From Paenibacillus validus NBRC 15382 (GTDB lineage: Bacteria > Bacillota > Bacilli > Paenibacillales > NBRC-103111), in the NCBI RefSeq assembly GCF_004000985.1, contig NZ_BIMH01000006.1, positions 117,722 to 181,721 of the forward strand: a stretch of 64,000 nt of DNA. Reading direction: 5' to 3'. The position numbers and the translations under genes are program-made. Below are positions 27,168 to 36,234 of this stretch, piece after piece. Under the pieces are notes generated by a model. It made no database searches. It saw only the letters and a list, made by a program, of their open reading frames with translations, and had not been told where the DNA came from. How positions within the stretch are numbered: the stretch's first letter is position 1; the number at the start of each line of letters is the position of its first letter.

Positions 27168-28217
27168 TTACGCTTTTACCGCTAATACGGAAGATAACAG
27201 GATTTCTTTTCTTTCCTTAATGGACTGATTGCCCGCATTGACGACCATGACAGCCTTTTTCCCGTCATTCCCGGATACTTTAGGTTCCTTATCTTCGAGT
27301 ATGCACTCGATAAAATGCACATCCTCCGCCAAATACGCATCGCTGAACAACGTTCTCCAGCTGTTCATCACAGGACGGGTCAACCCGTTCCGATTGGCCG
27401 TTACGATGGTCTTCTCATGCACTTGACCAATGAATATGACGCCTTCCGTTCCAAGAATCTCCACACGGGAATCATAGCCATATTTGACGGATACCGCTCC
27501 ATCGATCATCCCCTGCTTCTGATTCTCAAACCTGGCGGTTAGCACCACGTTATCATAGAAATCGGGAAATTCCGCCTGCGCTTGCGGGCATCTGAAATTG
27601 CCGGCAAGGGCAAATACGCTTTCTATATCGGCGTCGACAAACCAGTTCAGCGTATCGATATCATGGCTGTTAACCTCGGCCAGCGGGCCGTTGCTTTTTG
27701 AAAGATCGTACATCCACGGCTGCGGAATGCTGGGTCCCCGGGTCAAGGAACGAACCAGCACGACGTCTCCGATTGCCCCGCTGTCTATTTCCTCTTTGGC
27801 TTGAATAAAGCTATCGTTAAATCTGCGCATAAACCCGATCTGAAGTTTCACCTTATTCCTCTTCGCTGCGGCTATCATATCCCCGCATTCGTTAGCGTTC
27901 ATGGCCATCGGCTTTTCGCAAAAAACATGTTTACCCGCTTCGGCTGCCGCTACGACGATATCTCTATGAAAAATAGTTGGCGTTACGACGATAACCGCAT
28001 CGATATTATCGCTTTTTAGTGCTTCTTTATAATCGGTATAATAAGTATCAATGCCCAGACTTTCGGCAGCCTGCTTCGCCACGGCTTCATTCGGATCAAC
28101 CACGGCGACTAAAGATGCGTGAGGTACATTTCTTCTAAAGTTGGCGGCGTGTATCATCCCGGCTCTGCCGGAACCGATCACGCATACTCCAATTTCTGTA
28201 TTTCTCAAGCTCTCCAC
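27168..28217 (-). CDS. Gfo/Idh/MocA dehydrogenase (inositol-dehydrogenase-like)
   Basis: A 349-residue dehydrogenase resembling IolG. It has GSGRAGMIHAANF in the Rossmann fold, catalytic Lys in CEKPMAMN and Asp/His in NSHDIDTLNW. It is preceded by its own strong promoter (28252-28281), which overlaps the end of the aldolase gene, so it can be expressed apart from the aldolase. Substrate likely a polyol, inositol or sugar; not assignable further. Confidence 0.87.
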   Translation of the reverse strand: MESLRNTEIGVCVIGSGRAGMIHAANFRRNVPHASLVAVVDPNEAVAKQAAESLGIDTYYTDYKEALKSDNIDAVIVVTPTIFHRDIVVAAAEAGKHVFCEKPMAMNANECGDMIAAAKRNKVKLQIGFMRRFNDSFIQAKEEIDSGAIGDVVLVRSLTRGPSIPQPWMYDLSKSNGPLAEVNSHDIDTLNWFVDADIESVFALAGNFRCPQAQAEFPDFYDNVVLTARFENQKQGMIDGAVSVKYGYDSRVEILGTEGVIFIGQVHEKTIVTANRNGLTRPVMNSWRTLFSDAYLAEDVHFIECILEDKEPKVSGNDGKKAVMVVNAGNQSIKERKEILLSSVLAVKA

Positions 28218-28251
28218 TCCTTTTTATTTCTATCTTTCGTTCTCATATATT

Positions 28252-28281
28252 ATTATATTTTATTGTTATGTATCATGTCAA
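28252..28281 (-). promoter_or_regulatory. operon A internal promoter
   Basis: On the minus strand TTGACA, an 18-base spacer and TATAAT. The TGA stop of the aldolase gene lies within the -35. The block TTATTATATTTTATTG (plus-strand sense) over the -10 recurs exactly at the promoter before 41443. Confidence 0.75.
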
Positions 28282-28943
28282 CGATTTTTTGTTTTCATTT
28301 TGTTTCTCGTTTCCCTTACTTTTTCAACAAACTTTTTCCCGATCTCGGTTACCGAAGCGTAATCCCCGCGCAGCGCTCCGCGCGTCAAATGACTCCCGAT
28401 TCCAACCGCGATCGCCCCGGCCTCCAGCCATTCGCCGACGTTATCCAGATCCACTCCGCCGGTAGGCATCAGTTGAGCCTGGGGAAGAGGCCCCTTAATC
28501 GACTTAATCATGCTTGGACCGAACAGTTCGCCGGGGAACAGCTTCATGATCTCCACCCCGGATTCCATAGCCTCGATTACTTCTTTGATGGTCATGACCC
28601 CGGGCATGCAAGGAATGGCATACCGGTTGCACATGCGGACAACGTCTTGGTTGAAGTAAGGCATGACGATATATTGGGCTCCCGACAGAATGGCAATTCT
28701 TGCGGTTTCCGCATCTAATACGGTGCCTGCTCCCAGTATCATTTCATCGTGCGAATACTTGCCCGCCAAATCTTCAACGATGTGATGTGCATTCGGAACC
28801 GTAAACGTGACTTCGATGGCCGAGATGCCGCCTGCCAGGCATGCCTCAATCGTTCGGTAAGCTTGTTCTTTAGTTTCGGACCTGACGACGCTAACAATAC
28901 CGGTTTGATGAATTTTATTAATCACGTTCTGCTTAGGATTCAT
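28278..28943 (-). CDS. eda: KDPG/KHG aldolase
   Basis: A 221-residue class I aldolase that splits 2-keto-3-deoxy-6-phosphogluconate (or a close relative) to pyruvate and an aldehyde. Active-site residues: Glu in SAIEVTFTVP, the T/R region in GAGTVLDAETA and the Schiff-base Lys in IMKLFPGELFG. First gene of operon A, divergent from a DeoR regulator. Its presence implies that the pathway ends in a 2-keto-3-deoxy acid. Confidence 0.88.
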   Translation of the reverse strand: MNPKQNVINKIHQTGIVSVVRSETKEQAYRTIEACLAGGISAIEVTFTVPNAHHIVEDLAGKYSHDEMILGAGTVLDAETARIAILSGAQYIVMPYFNQDVVRMCNRYAIPCMPGVMTIKEVIEAMESGVEIMKLFPGELFGPSMIKSIKGPLPQAQLMPTGGVDLDNVGEWLEAGAIAVGIGSHLTRGALRGDYASVTEIGKKFVEKVRETRNKMKTKNR

Positions 28944-28995
28944 AGGATTTTTCTCCTTATCTATTCTATAAATGGAATACGCTGTGCCGAGAGTG

Positions 28996-29024
28996 TTTAT
29001 ACTAAATAAGAGAATAGAAATGAA
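28996..29024 (-). promoter_or_regulatory. promoter of operon A
   Basis: On the minus strand a weak -35 TTCATT, 17-base spacer and -10 TATAAA, about 50 bases before the aldolase ATG. Confidence 0.45.
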
Positions 29025-29052
29025 AATAATTAAAAGATTCTTTTTTATTGGC

Positions 29053-29061
29053 TGTTATAAT
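29053..29061 (+). promoter_or_regulatory. extended -10 promoter of the first DeoR gene
   Basis: TGTTATAAT is a perfect extended -10 (TGnTATAAT), 41 bases before the GTG start, with no clear -35. Confidence 0.6.
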
Positions 29062-29102
29062 GGTAAAATAAATGTACATATCAACAATAAAGGATGATGA
29101 AT

Positions 29103-29897
29103 GTGAAAGAACTCGATAACGACTCCAACAGTCTTTTTTCAGAAGAAAGAAAAAATGAAATTGTTAAGCTCATCAATACAAAGGGAAAAGTCCTCGTTCC
29201 CGAGCTGGTTCAGCATTTTAAAGTTTCTCCTGCCACGATACGTAATGATCTTCGCGATTTGGAGACGCTGAAGCTCATTAAAAGAACGCACGGCGGGGCC
29301 ATTTCCATCGAGACGCCTAAAGTAGGCTTTGAACCGTTTTATCAACAAAAAATGGTAGAACATATCGAACAAAAAAGATTAATAGCCAAGGCGGCTTTAG
29401 ACTTTATTGAAGAAGGCGATATCATCATCCTGGATACGGGGACAACGACGTTGGAATTGGCCAAAATGTTAACAAACATGAATATAACCGTCATCGTCAA
29501 CGACATCGATATTGCCAGATGCCTGGAAGACTATCCGAATATCCAGGTCGTTCTCATTGGCGGAAATTTACGGAAAAAATTCAGGTCAACCGTCGGTCCT
29601 TTCGCTTTAAAAATGTTGTCTGAAATCAATGTGGATAAAGTCTTTCTGGCTGCCAACGGATTCAGCTTCAATCGCGGATGCACCACACCGGATATTAACC
29701 AGGCCGAAATCAAAAAGAAATTCGTGGAAATTTCCAATGAAGCCATCTTATTATGCGACAGCAGCAAAATAGGCAAAACCTCATTTGTCCATTTTGCTTC
29801 TGCGTCCGAAATTACAACGCTCGTCACCGATCAAGGGATCGCGCAAAGCGACTTGGAGCAAGCAACAAGCCTGGGGATTAAGGTTATTGTCACTTAG
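29103..29897 (+). CDS. DeoR-family regulator (operon A side)
   Basis: A regulator of about 264 residues: N-terminal HTH (VPELVQHFKVSPATIRNDLR) and a C-terminal sugar-phosphate sensor (IILDTGTTTLELA, FLAANGFSFNRGCTTPD, LLCDSSKIGKTS). A GTG at 29103 is preferred because AAAGG lies 9 bases upstream; ATGs at 29094/29097 are too close to it. Alignment with the neighbouring paralogue also begins at this Val. Divergent from operon A and likely its repressor, relieved by a phosphorylated intermediate. Confidence 0.9.
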   Translation: MKELDNDSNSLFSEERKNEIVKLINTKGKVLVPELVQHFKVSPATIRNDLRDLETLKLIKRTHGGAISIETPKVGFEPFYQQKMVEHIEQKRLIAKAALDFIEEGDIIILDTGTTTLELAKMLTNMNITVIVNDIDIARCLEDYPNIQVVLIGGNLRKKFRSTVGPFALKMLSEINVDKVFLAANGFSFNRGCTTPDINQAEIKKKFVEISNEAILLCDSSKIGKTSFVHFASASEITTLVTDQGIAQSDLEQATSLGIKVIVT

Positions 29898-29913
29898 CAC
29901 GGAACCGCTGCAC

Positions 29914-30714
29914 CTAACTCCCCTTTGCCACGATAATCTCAATTCCGGATTCTTCGAGTTTCTGCAAAATGTGTTCCTCGATGTGGTGGTCGGTGATCAG
30001 CACATCGATCTCCGTGATCGGAACAAACTGCACAAAGGAATTGGCGCCGATTTTACTGCTGTCGCAAAGCACGATCACTTTCGAGGCGATTTTCGCCATC
30101 GTATGTTTAATTTCCGCTTGGCTGACATCCGGTGTCGTACACCCTTTCTCGAGGCTGAAGCTATTCGTGGACAGGAATACTTTGTCGACAATTAACTCGT
30201 TCAATATTTTTGTGGCGAAGGGGCCGACCGTGCAATGAAATTTTTTCCTTACGATGCCGCCGATGACCAGAACTTGAATGCCGTCAACCCCTTCGAAACA
30301 TTCCGCAATATCCAGATCGTTGACGACTACCGTAATATTGCTTCGTTTATGAATCAGCCTGGCCAGTTCTATGGACGTCGTCCCTGCATCTAACACAATG
30401 ACATCCCCGTCTTCAATAAACTCCATTGCTTTTTTGGCAATGGAGTGCTTTTGATTCAGAAATTTCTGGTTCTTCATTTCATTTCCTTTTTCAAAACCGA
30501 CCGTAGGCACATCCATCGAAAGAGCTCCGCCGTGTATTCTTCTTAATAAGCCTAACTGCTCCAATTCCCTTAAATCATTTCGAATCGTGGCCGGAGATAC
30601 GTTAAATTGCCGCACCAATTCCGGTACGGATATTTTGTCCCGGGTTTCAATCAGCTGCAGAATCCGGTCTTTTCTTTCGTCGGCAAACAAATGTCCGTTA
30701 TTATCGCTTAGCAC
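29914..30714 (-). CDS. DeoR-family regulator (operon B side)
   Basis: A regulator of about 266 residues, roughly half identical by eye to the convergent DeoR 16 bases away: same VSPATIRNDLRELEQL HTH, the VLDAGTTSIELA sensor loop and CDSSKIGANSF. The GTG at 30714 fits GAGGTGA 8 bases upstream and lines up with the paralogue's start; a GTG/ATG at 30726/30723 is the alternative. It follows the last enzyme gene of operon B by 24 bases and is probably co-transcribed with it, giving autoregulation. Confidence 0.9.
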   Translation of the reverse strand: MLSDNNGHLFADERKDRILQLIETRDKISVPELVRQFNVSPATIRNDLRELEQLGLLRRIHGGALSMDVPTVGFEKGNEMKNQKFLNQKHSIAKKAMEFIEDGDVIVLDAGTTSIELARLIHKRSNITVVVNDLDIAECFEGVDGIQVLVIGGIVRKKFHCTVGPFATKILNELIVDKVFLSTNSFSLEKGCTTPDVSQAEIKHTMAKIASKVIVLCDSSKIGANSFVQFVPITEIDVLITDHHIEEHILQKLEESGIEIIVAKGS

Positions 30715-30738
30715 AATTGCCATCACCTCTAGTTTTTT

Positions 30739-31668
30739 CTACAGATAATGGATGAGGTTGGCTGTAGCCATCATTCCCATTTCATGGATCGCCTCATAAG
30801 TAGATGCGGCACAATGTGAGCCGATGATGATATTGTCCAGTTCGAAAAACGATTTATGGCTTGGAGGCTCTTGTTCGAATACGTCTATGCCCGCGCCCCA
30901 AATTTTATTTTCTTGCAAGGCGTGAACCAACGCTTCTTCATCGATTAAACCGCCACGCGCCGTGTTTACAAGCACCGCCGTTTTTTTCATCATTTCAAAC
31001 TGTGGATAGCTGATGATATGGCGGGTGTTCTCGTTTAACGGCAAATGCATGCTGATAAAATCCGACTCCCTGATCAGCGTTTCCAGGGATACATATTGAA
31101 TCTGATGCTGCTTCGCATAGGCTTCATCTTTAATAGCATCATAGGCCAGCACCTTCATATGAAAGCCGTTCGCTCTGATCGCAACTCCTTTACCGATATG
31201 GCCAAGGCCGATTAAACCCAGTGTCTTTCCCCACATGTCAATTGTCGTCGTTTTGCCCCAATTCGATTTCTTGCATGCCTTGTCAATCATCGGCACTCTT
31301 CTGGCGACGCCCAGCATTAAAGCCATGGCATAATCGGCAACCGCTTCCTTATTGGCTCCGGCAGTAACCGTAACCGGAATTCCCCGCTCCCTGGCATAGT
31401 CCAAATCAATATTGTCCGTTCCTACCCCATACTTCGAAATCACTTTAAGGTTGGGGGCGTGCTGCAGCACCTCTTTGTCCAAAGGATCGACCCCAAGGAT
31501 GATGCCGTCAATATCATGCATAAGCGGGATCATTTCCGATTTGCTCATGATTCTTCCATATGGGTTCATCACAATTTCATAGCCTTGATCCTTCAACCTG
31601 TCCAACGGCTCGGAGCTGCTCTTCCCGAAGGAACGGGGGGTGATCAGAACCTTCCGGTTCATGTCCAT
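30739..31668 (-). CDS. D-2-hydroxyacid dehydrogenase (phosphoglycerate dehydrogenase-like)
   Basis: A 309-residue NAD-dependent dehydrogenase. NAD motif GLGHIGKGVA; catalytic Arg in VNTARGGLID, Glu in DVFEQEPP and His in GSHCAAST. It lacks the C-terminal ACT domains of serine-pathway SerA, so a catabolic role on a sugar-derived 2-hydroxy or 2-keto acid is more likely. Follows the hydrolase gene by 8 bases. Confidence 0.86.
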   Translation of the reverse strand: MDMNRKVLITPRSFGKSSSEPLDRLKDQGYEIVMNPYGRIMSKSEMIPLMHDIDGIILGVDPLDKEVLQHAPNLKVISKYGVGTDNIDLDYARERGIPVTVTAGANKEAVADYAMALMLGVARRVPMIDKACKKSNWGKTTTIDMWGKTLGLIGLGHIGKGVAIRANGFHMKVLAYDAIKDEAYAKQHQIQYVSLETLIRESDFISMHLPLNENTRHIISYPQFEMMKKTAVLVNTARGGLIDEEALVHALQENKIWGAGIDVFEQEPPSHKSFFELDNIIIGSHCAASTYEAIHEMGMMATANLIHYL

Positions 31669-31676
31669 TCACATCC

Positions 31677-32645
31677 TCATTTGATATCAAACGCTTGAGC
31701 CGGATTATGTACCATCATTTTACGAACGGCCGCTTCCGGTACTCCATATTGCTGTAATAACGGCAAAAACCGGCGCGAAAGATGATCTAACCCGATCGTC
31801 CCGCCGTAACTTCGCAACCGATGACGGGTCGTATCCAGTCCTAATAAAATAAGATCCTCATATCCGCTTTCCACCATATGCCTGATTAAATCCGCTTCCT
31901 CTTCGTCGCTATGATACTTGTATCTGCCGATCGTATCGTATTCCAGATATACGCCAAGATCAGCCAGCTGTTTATGAATTTCAAGCTGGCCCAGATTGCG
32001 GTCTAAATGACAGACGATGATTTGATTCGCCGGCACGCCCTCCGTCCGGTACAAGTCGACCAACTGAACGGCTTGGACACAGGATTCGGTATGGCATAAC
32101 AGAGGGGCGCCTGTTTCAACCGCGGCCCTGGCGGCGGCACGAAACCATTTCTTCTCGGGATCTTGTATCCGTTCCTCATCGATCGCCGTCTTAATGACCC
32201 CGGCTTGCGCATCAATGAAATCATTCGGCTCTCCGCGATCGGTTCCCGTGTACATGCCGACGGTTAATTCGTGCACAAACACCTCGTATAGCGCAGCTTC
32301 ATCATAGGTGTGAATCCAATGCTCCGACGGGTAAAATATCATCTTGTGAAATCCCGTGGAGGCCACGATATGGGTGTCCGTCTCCTGGGCTGCCAAGACC
32401 AGGGACTTCTCCATCCTGCCGCATCCCAGAGGCTGAGCATCTACAAGGCTGCGTCCCCCAACCTCCTTAAACAGCAGCAGCTCTTGAATCGTTAAGGCGA
32501 TATCGTCAATTCGCAGAGCCGCATTGACACGGGCCGGCTGCCCGTCCGCAATAAATAAATGTTCATGGCTATGGCAAAAACCTAATTGCTCGTTATGAAT
32601 CGGACCTAACACGGTGTGAATGGCCAAACGTACCACGTCCTTCAT
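31677..32645 (-). CDS. phosphotriesterase-like metal hydrolase (possible sugar lactonase)
   Basis: A 322-residue amidohydrolase-fold protein. All expected binuclear metal ligands can be seen: HSHEH, the carbamylated Lys in AGVIKTAID, His in LLCHTE, His in VCHLDRN and Asp in LGLDTTRH. Bacterial relatives open lactones or hydrolyse esters. The reading frame overlaps the kinase gene by 53 bases; an internal TTG at 32627 with GAAGGAC upstream is an alternative start. Next to dehydrogenases that yield lactones, a lactonase role is the leading guess. Confidence 0.8.
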   Translation of the reverse strand: MKDVVRLAIHTVLGPIHNEQLGFCHSHEHLFIADGQPARVNAALRIDDIALTIQELLLFKEVGGRSLVDAQPLGCGRMEKSLVLAAQETDTHIVASTGFHKMIFYPSEHWIHTYDEAALYEVFVHELTVGMYTGTDRGEPNDFIDAQAGVIKTAIDEERIQDPEKKWFRAAARAAVETGAPLLCHTESCVQAVQLVDLYRTEGVPANQIIVCHLDRNLGQLEIHKQLADLGVYLEYDTIGRYKYHSDEEEADLIRHMVESGYEDLILLGLDTTRHRLRSYGGTIGLDHLSRRFLPLLQQYGVPEAAVRKMMVHNPAQAFDIK

Positions 32646-34158
32646 CCATGGCCTTATAAATGGGCGTTAATTTTTCAACAAGCATGTGATAACAATCTGC
32701 ATAGCTTTGGTAATTCGTTATATGGTGAGGGTTAGGCGCCACCGTGCTATGGGGATAAACCATGCGGTTCATCGTATCCGCGATATCCGGATAGAACCCG
32801 ACGCCATACCCCGCAATGACGGCAGTCGCAACTGTAGCCGTGTCGCTGTTGTTTAGCGTCGTATAGGGCACGTTCATTACATCGGCTTTGATCGAGTTGA
32901 ACAGCTCGCTCTTGGCCCCGCCTCCGACGACATTGACATGGGTGAAGTGAAGACCTGGAATCAACTGTTTCAGCGTAGCCAAATAACCTTGATATTCGTA
33001 AGCAATCGATTCGAGAATCGACCGGTACATGTGGCCGTTACGATGCGACCAATTGAGTCCAAGCCAGCTGCCTCTCAAGAAGGGATTGTTGGGACAAGCT
33101 CTTCCGGCAAAATGAGGAATAAAAAAAATCCCGTCGCTTCCCACCCTTACATGAGCCGCCTGCGCATTTAATTCATCGAACGGGAGGCTCCCTTCCTGCG
33201 CTGCAAGGAGGTCTCTAAACCACGCCAAACATTGCCCTCCCCCGTTGATATAAGCTAGCGGATTCCATAGCCCGGGAATGACGGAGCGCGCGTAAATTAA
33301 TGTTTTCGTATTCACATCCGGCTTATATTCATCTACGCAGCAGCTTAACACAGACGCGGTTCCCGCCACATCCAGAATGGCGCCTTTGGTCGTAATGCCG
33401 GCTCCGAGAATGGTAGCAGCGGTATCCCCGCAACCGGCCACGATCGGAGTGCCCTCCAGTAAACCGCACTTGTCGGCATAACATTTGGATAAATATCCAA
33501 TGACGTCCCACGGATTGACAATGCGGGGCATCTTGTCTTTGCTGACCTGGAAAGCATCGAGCAAATCGTCCGACCACGAATGATTCGAGACGTCACTGAA
33601 GCCGGAAAAATGCAGATGGGTATAGTCTATAAAAGCGTTATCCGCTTTAAGCCCCGCCAAACGCCCCGCAACATAAGCTGTCGGAAGGACAAATTTTTCA
33701 ATTTTACGATAAGTTTCCGGCCTTTCGTGCTTCCACCATAACACCTTGGGGCCGTGAGCATACGTAACCGGGCAGCCCGTAATCCGGATAAACGGCTCTT
33801 CCCCCCATTCTTTAATCAGGGGCATATATTTCTCGCATCGGGTATCCAGCCATGAATCATACGGTGTTACCGCATTCCAATCGCGATCGATCCCCATAAT
33901 GCCGGCCATCTGTCCATCCAGGCCGATGGCAGCGACTTGGCCGGGCTCGACACCCGAGCGTTTCATCACTTCGGTCATCCCGTCTACGACAGAAGCGAAC
34001 ATTTCTTCAGGCATTTGTTCGACAATCCCGTGGTCCAGGCGTATCAGATTCGAGGGCACAAATGAATTCGTTACGATGCTGCCTCCATCATTAACTAAAG
34101 AGACCTTGGTTCCCTGAGTACCGATATCGATCCCGATAAAAAATTGGGTTTGGGTCAT
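32593..34158 (-). CDS. FGGY-family sugar kinase (xylulokinase-like)
   Basis: A 521-residue kinase: GIDIGTQGTKVSLV phosphate-binding loop, GLDGQMAGIMG near the sugar site, DVAGTASVLSCC and GGGAKSELFNSIKADV in the second domain. The ATG at 34158 gives the normal N-terminus; GGAAGGGA lies upstream at a long distance. It probably phosphorylates a ketose or polyol formed in operon B. Its 3' end overlaps the next gene by 53 bases. Confidence 0.87.
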   Translation of the reverse strand: MTQTQFFIGIDIGTQGTKVSLVNDGGSIVTNSFVPSNLIRLDHGIVEQMPEEMFASVVDGMTEVMKRSGVEPGQVAAIGLDGQMAGIMGIDRDWNAVTPYDSWLDTRCEKYMPLIKEWGEEPFIRITGCPVTYAHGPKVLWWKHERPETYRKIEKFVLPTAYVAGRLAGLKADNAFIDYTHLHFSGFSDVSNHSWSDDLLDAFQVSKDKMPRIVNPWDVIGYLSKCYADKCGLLEGTPIVAGCGDTAATILGAGITTKGAILDVAGTASVLSCCVDEYKPDVNTKTLIYARSVIPGLWNPLAYINGGGQCLAWFRDLLAAQEGSLPFDELNAQAAHVRVGSDGIFFIPHFAGRACPNNPFLRGSWLGLNWSHRNGHMYRSILESIAYEYQGYLATLKQLIPGLHFTHVNVVGGGAKSELFNSIKADVMNVPYTTLNNSDTATVATAVIAGYGVGFYPDIADTMNRMVYPHSTVAPNPHHITNYQSYADCYHMLVEKLTPIYKAMDEGRGTFGHSHRVRSDS

Positions 34159-34199
34159 GTAGACAAGCAGTCCCTTCCAATATGGTTTAGCGTACACGG

Positions 34200-34260
34200 G
34201 CTGCCCCCGATATCAAACGATGAGCCGGGTCCTATCAAATTCACGACTTCCGGGGGCAGC
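34200..34260 (-). repeat. intercistronic inverted repeat in operon B
   Basis: GCTGCCCCCG (34200-34209) and CGGGGGCAGC (34251-34260) form a perfect 10-bp stem with a 41-base loop between the zinc dehydrogenase and kinase genes. It may shape mRNA stability or partial termination; no T run. Confidence 0.5.
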
Positions 34261-34301
34261 GCATGCGTCTTCAAGGAAAATGCCTTTCCTTTCCGGGCAG
34301 G

Positions 34302-35336
34302 TCAATCCCAGACAAAGACGGCTTTATCCGTGACTCGTTCATCAAACAGGCGGAAGGCTTCGGCAGCCTGTTCAATATTAAATCTATGGGTAATATACCG
34401 GTCCACCGGAATGTTATGGTCGATAACAAAGTTGGCGATTTCCTCGAACATCCAAATCGGGTGAATCCAAATACCGTACACTTTCAATAATTTCCGGATC
34501 ATTTGTTCGCTTGGATTTATCGTAGTCGCACTCGTCTCGCCGATCAAAGCAACGGACCCCATCTTACGCACGCTATCCAGAGCGGCGTTCTGGGCGGCAG
34601 GGTTCCCCGAGCTGTCAATCGCCTTATCTACCCCTTCGCCATGCGTCAATTCGCGCAAAACTTCTACCGCATCTTCTTTCGTACTGTTAATGACGACATC
34701 CGCTCCCAATTCTTTGGCCATTTCAAGCCTGGAATCGAGTACGTCGACGGCGATGACTCGGGCTCCACGCGCTTTTGCAATCAATACCCCGGCGCTGCCC
34801 ATCGGTCCCAGACCGAAAATCGCTAACGTATCGTTGCCGGATACGCCCAACGTTTTTTGCGCGTGATATTGAGTCCCCATATTGTCCAGCAGAAGAGCGC
34901 CCGTTTCATAAGACATCGGATCGGGAAGCTTCAGACAATTTTGCGCCGGGACGACCATATAATCGGCATCTCCGCCGTCCACGTCAAAACCGACACATTT
35001 CCACTGCGAACACAAGGATAAATAACCGCTCAGGCAGTACGTGCAATGCCCGCAGCCAATGGCCAGATAGACGGCGACGCGGTCTCCGGGCTGCAGCCCT
35101 CTAACCCCCGGACCGATCTCGACGACATCGCCCGCAGGCTCATGGCCGGGAATGATGGTGCCTGTCTTGGCCGCTTCCCCGCCTACGAGCGGCTTCCCGC
35201 CGTAGTACAGACTCATATCGCTTCGGCAAATCGCCGATGCACGCATGCGGACCAAGACTTGGCCGTCCCCCGGCACAGGTTTCGGACGGTCGACGACTTG
35301 AACTTCTTTTTTTCCAGGTAAAATTACGGCTCTCAT
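34302..35336 (-). CDS. zinc-dependent medium-chain alcohol/sugar dehydrogenase
   Basis: A 344-residue MDR enzyme. Catalytic zinc ligands lie in SAICRSDMS and PGHEPAGDV; four structural-zinc cysteines in GCGHCTYCLSGYLSLC; NAD site GLGPMGSAG. GAAGGAGA precedes the ATG at 35336; the upstream extension to 35378 is not needed. Likely oxidises a polyol or aldose. A second MDR of different sequence lies earlier in the operon. Confidence 0.87.
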   Translation of the reverse strand: MRAVILPGKKEVQVVDRPKPVPGDGQVLVRMRASAICRSDMSLYYGGKPLVGGEAAKTGTIIPGHEPAGDVVEIGPGVRGLQPGDRVAVYLAIGCGHCTYCLSGYLSLCSQWKCVGFDVDGGDADYMVVPAQNCLKLPDPMSYETGALLLDNMGTQYHAQKTLGVSGNDTLAIFGLGPMGSAGVLIAKARGARVIAVDVLDSRLEMAKELGADVVINSTKEDAVEVLRELTHGEGVDKAIDSSGNPAAQNAALDSVRKMGSVALIGETSATTINPSEQMIRKLLKVYGIWIHPIWMFEEIANFVIDHNIPVDRYITHRFNIEQAAEAFRLFDERVTDKAVFVWD

Positions 35337-35403
35337 TTTCAACGTCTCCTTCAGCATGAGCATTATTTTAGCAAGCAAGCCGCAATAACGGCGTTGCTTG
35401 GTG

Positions 35404-36234
35404 CTAACCTTTGACAGCCCCCATCGTAAGTCCCCGCACCATTTTGCGCTGCAGGATGATCGTGATGATCGCGACCGGCAAGACGATCATCGTTCCTGCC
35501 GCTCCGATTTGTCCCCACAGCACGCTGACGGGCGTCGCATATTCATTAAGTCCGACAGGCGCAGTCCTTACCGTGGAACCGGACAACAAATTGGCGAACA
35601 AAAATTCATTCCAGGAAAAAATAAACGATAACAAGCCCGTAGACACGAGACCAGGCCCGATAATCGGGAAAATAACGCGAACAAACGCCGTAAAGCGGTT
35701 GCATCCATCCACCAGCGCGGACTCCTCGATTTCCCCGGGCACATCTTTATAAAAGCCGTATAACAGCCAAACGGCCAGCGGCAGATTCATGAAGGTATAC
35801 ACTAAAATAAGCGAAGTATAGGTGTCGAGCAGCCCTAATTTAGAGAACACGAGATAGATCGGCAGGATAGCTACGATGGGCGGAACGATACGCAGCGTCA
35901 AAATCCAGGACAGGACATTTTTCGCGCCTTTTAAACGATATCTGGCGTACGGATACGCGATACCGCTTCCGAACAAGAGAGCCAGCACTGTGGAGAGGAA
36001 AGAGATATACAAGCTGTTCAGCAAATATTTCATAAAGTCCCGCTCAAACAGCACCGTTTGATAGTTGGAAAAGGTAGCCTTAAACAACCATTTGGGCACC
36101 GAGGCGTAGGCGTCGACCTGCTGCTTCAGCGATGTCAGAACCATCCATACTATAGGGAAAATAAAAACGAGCATCGCGATTATAATGACCGCGTAATTCA
36201 GGACGGTGACCGGCTTGCTCGGAGATGACCTCAT
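35404..36234 (-). CDS. CUT1 sugar ABC permease (MalG-like)
   Basis: A 276-residue permease with six membrane helices and the docking loop EIEESALVDGCNRFTAFVRV. Overlaps the partner permease gene by four bases. The operon has no ATPase gene, so a shared MsmX-type ATPase elsewhere is expected. Confidence 0.91.
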   Translation of the reverse strand: MRSSPSKPVTVLNYAVIIIAMLVFIFPIVWMVLTSLKQQVDAYASVPKWLFKATFSNYQTVLFERDFMKYLLNSLYISFLSTVLALLFGSGIAYPYARYRLKGAKNVLSWILTLRIVPPIVAILPIYLVFSKLGLLDTYTSLILVYTFMNLPLAVWLLYGFYKDVPGEIEESALVDGCNRFTAFVRVIFPIIGPGLVSTGLLSFIFSWNEFLFANLLSGSTVRTAPVGLNEYATPVSVLWGQIGAAGTMIVLPVAIITIILQRKMVRGLTMGAVKG

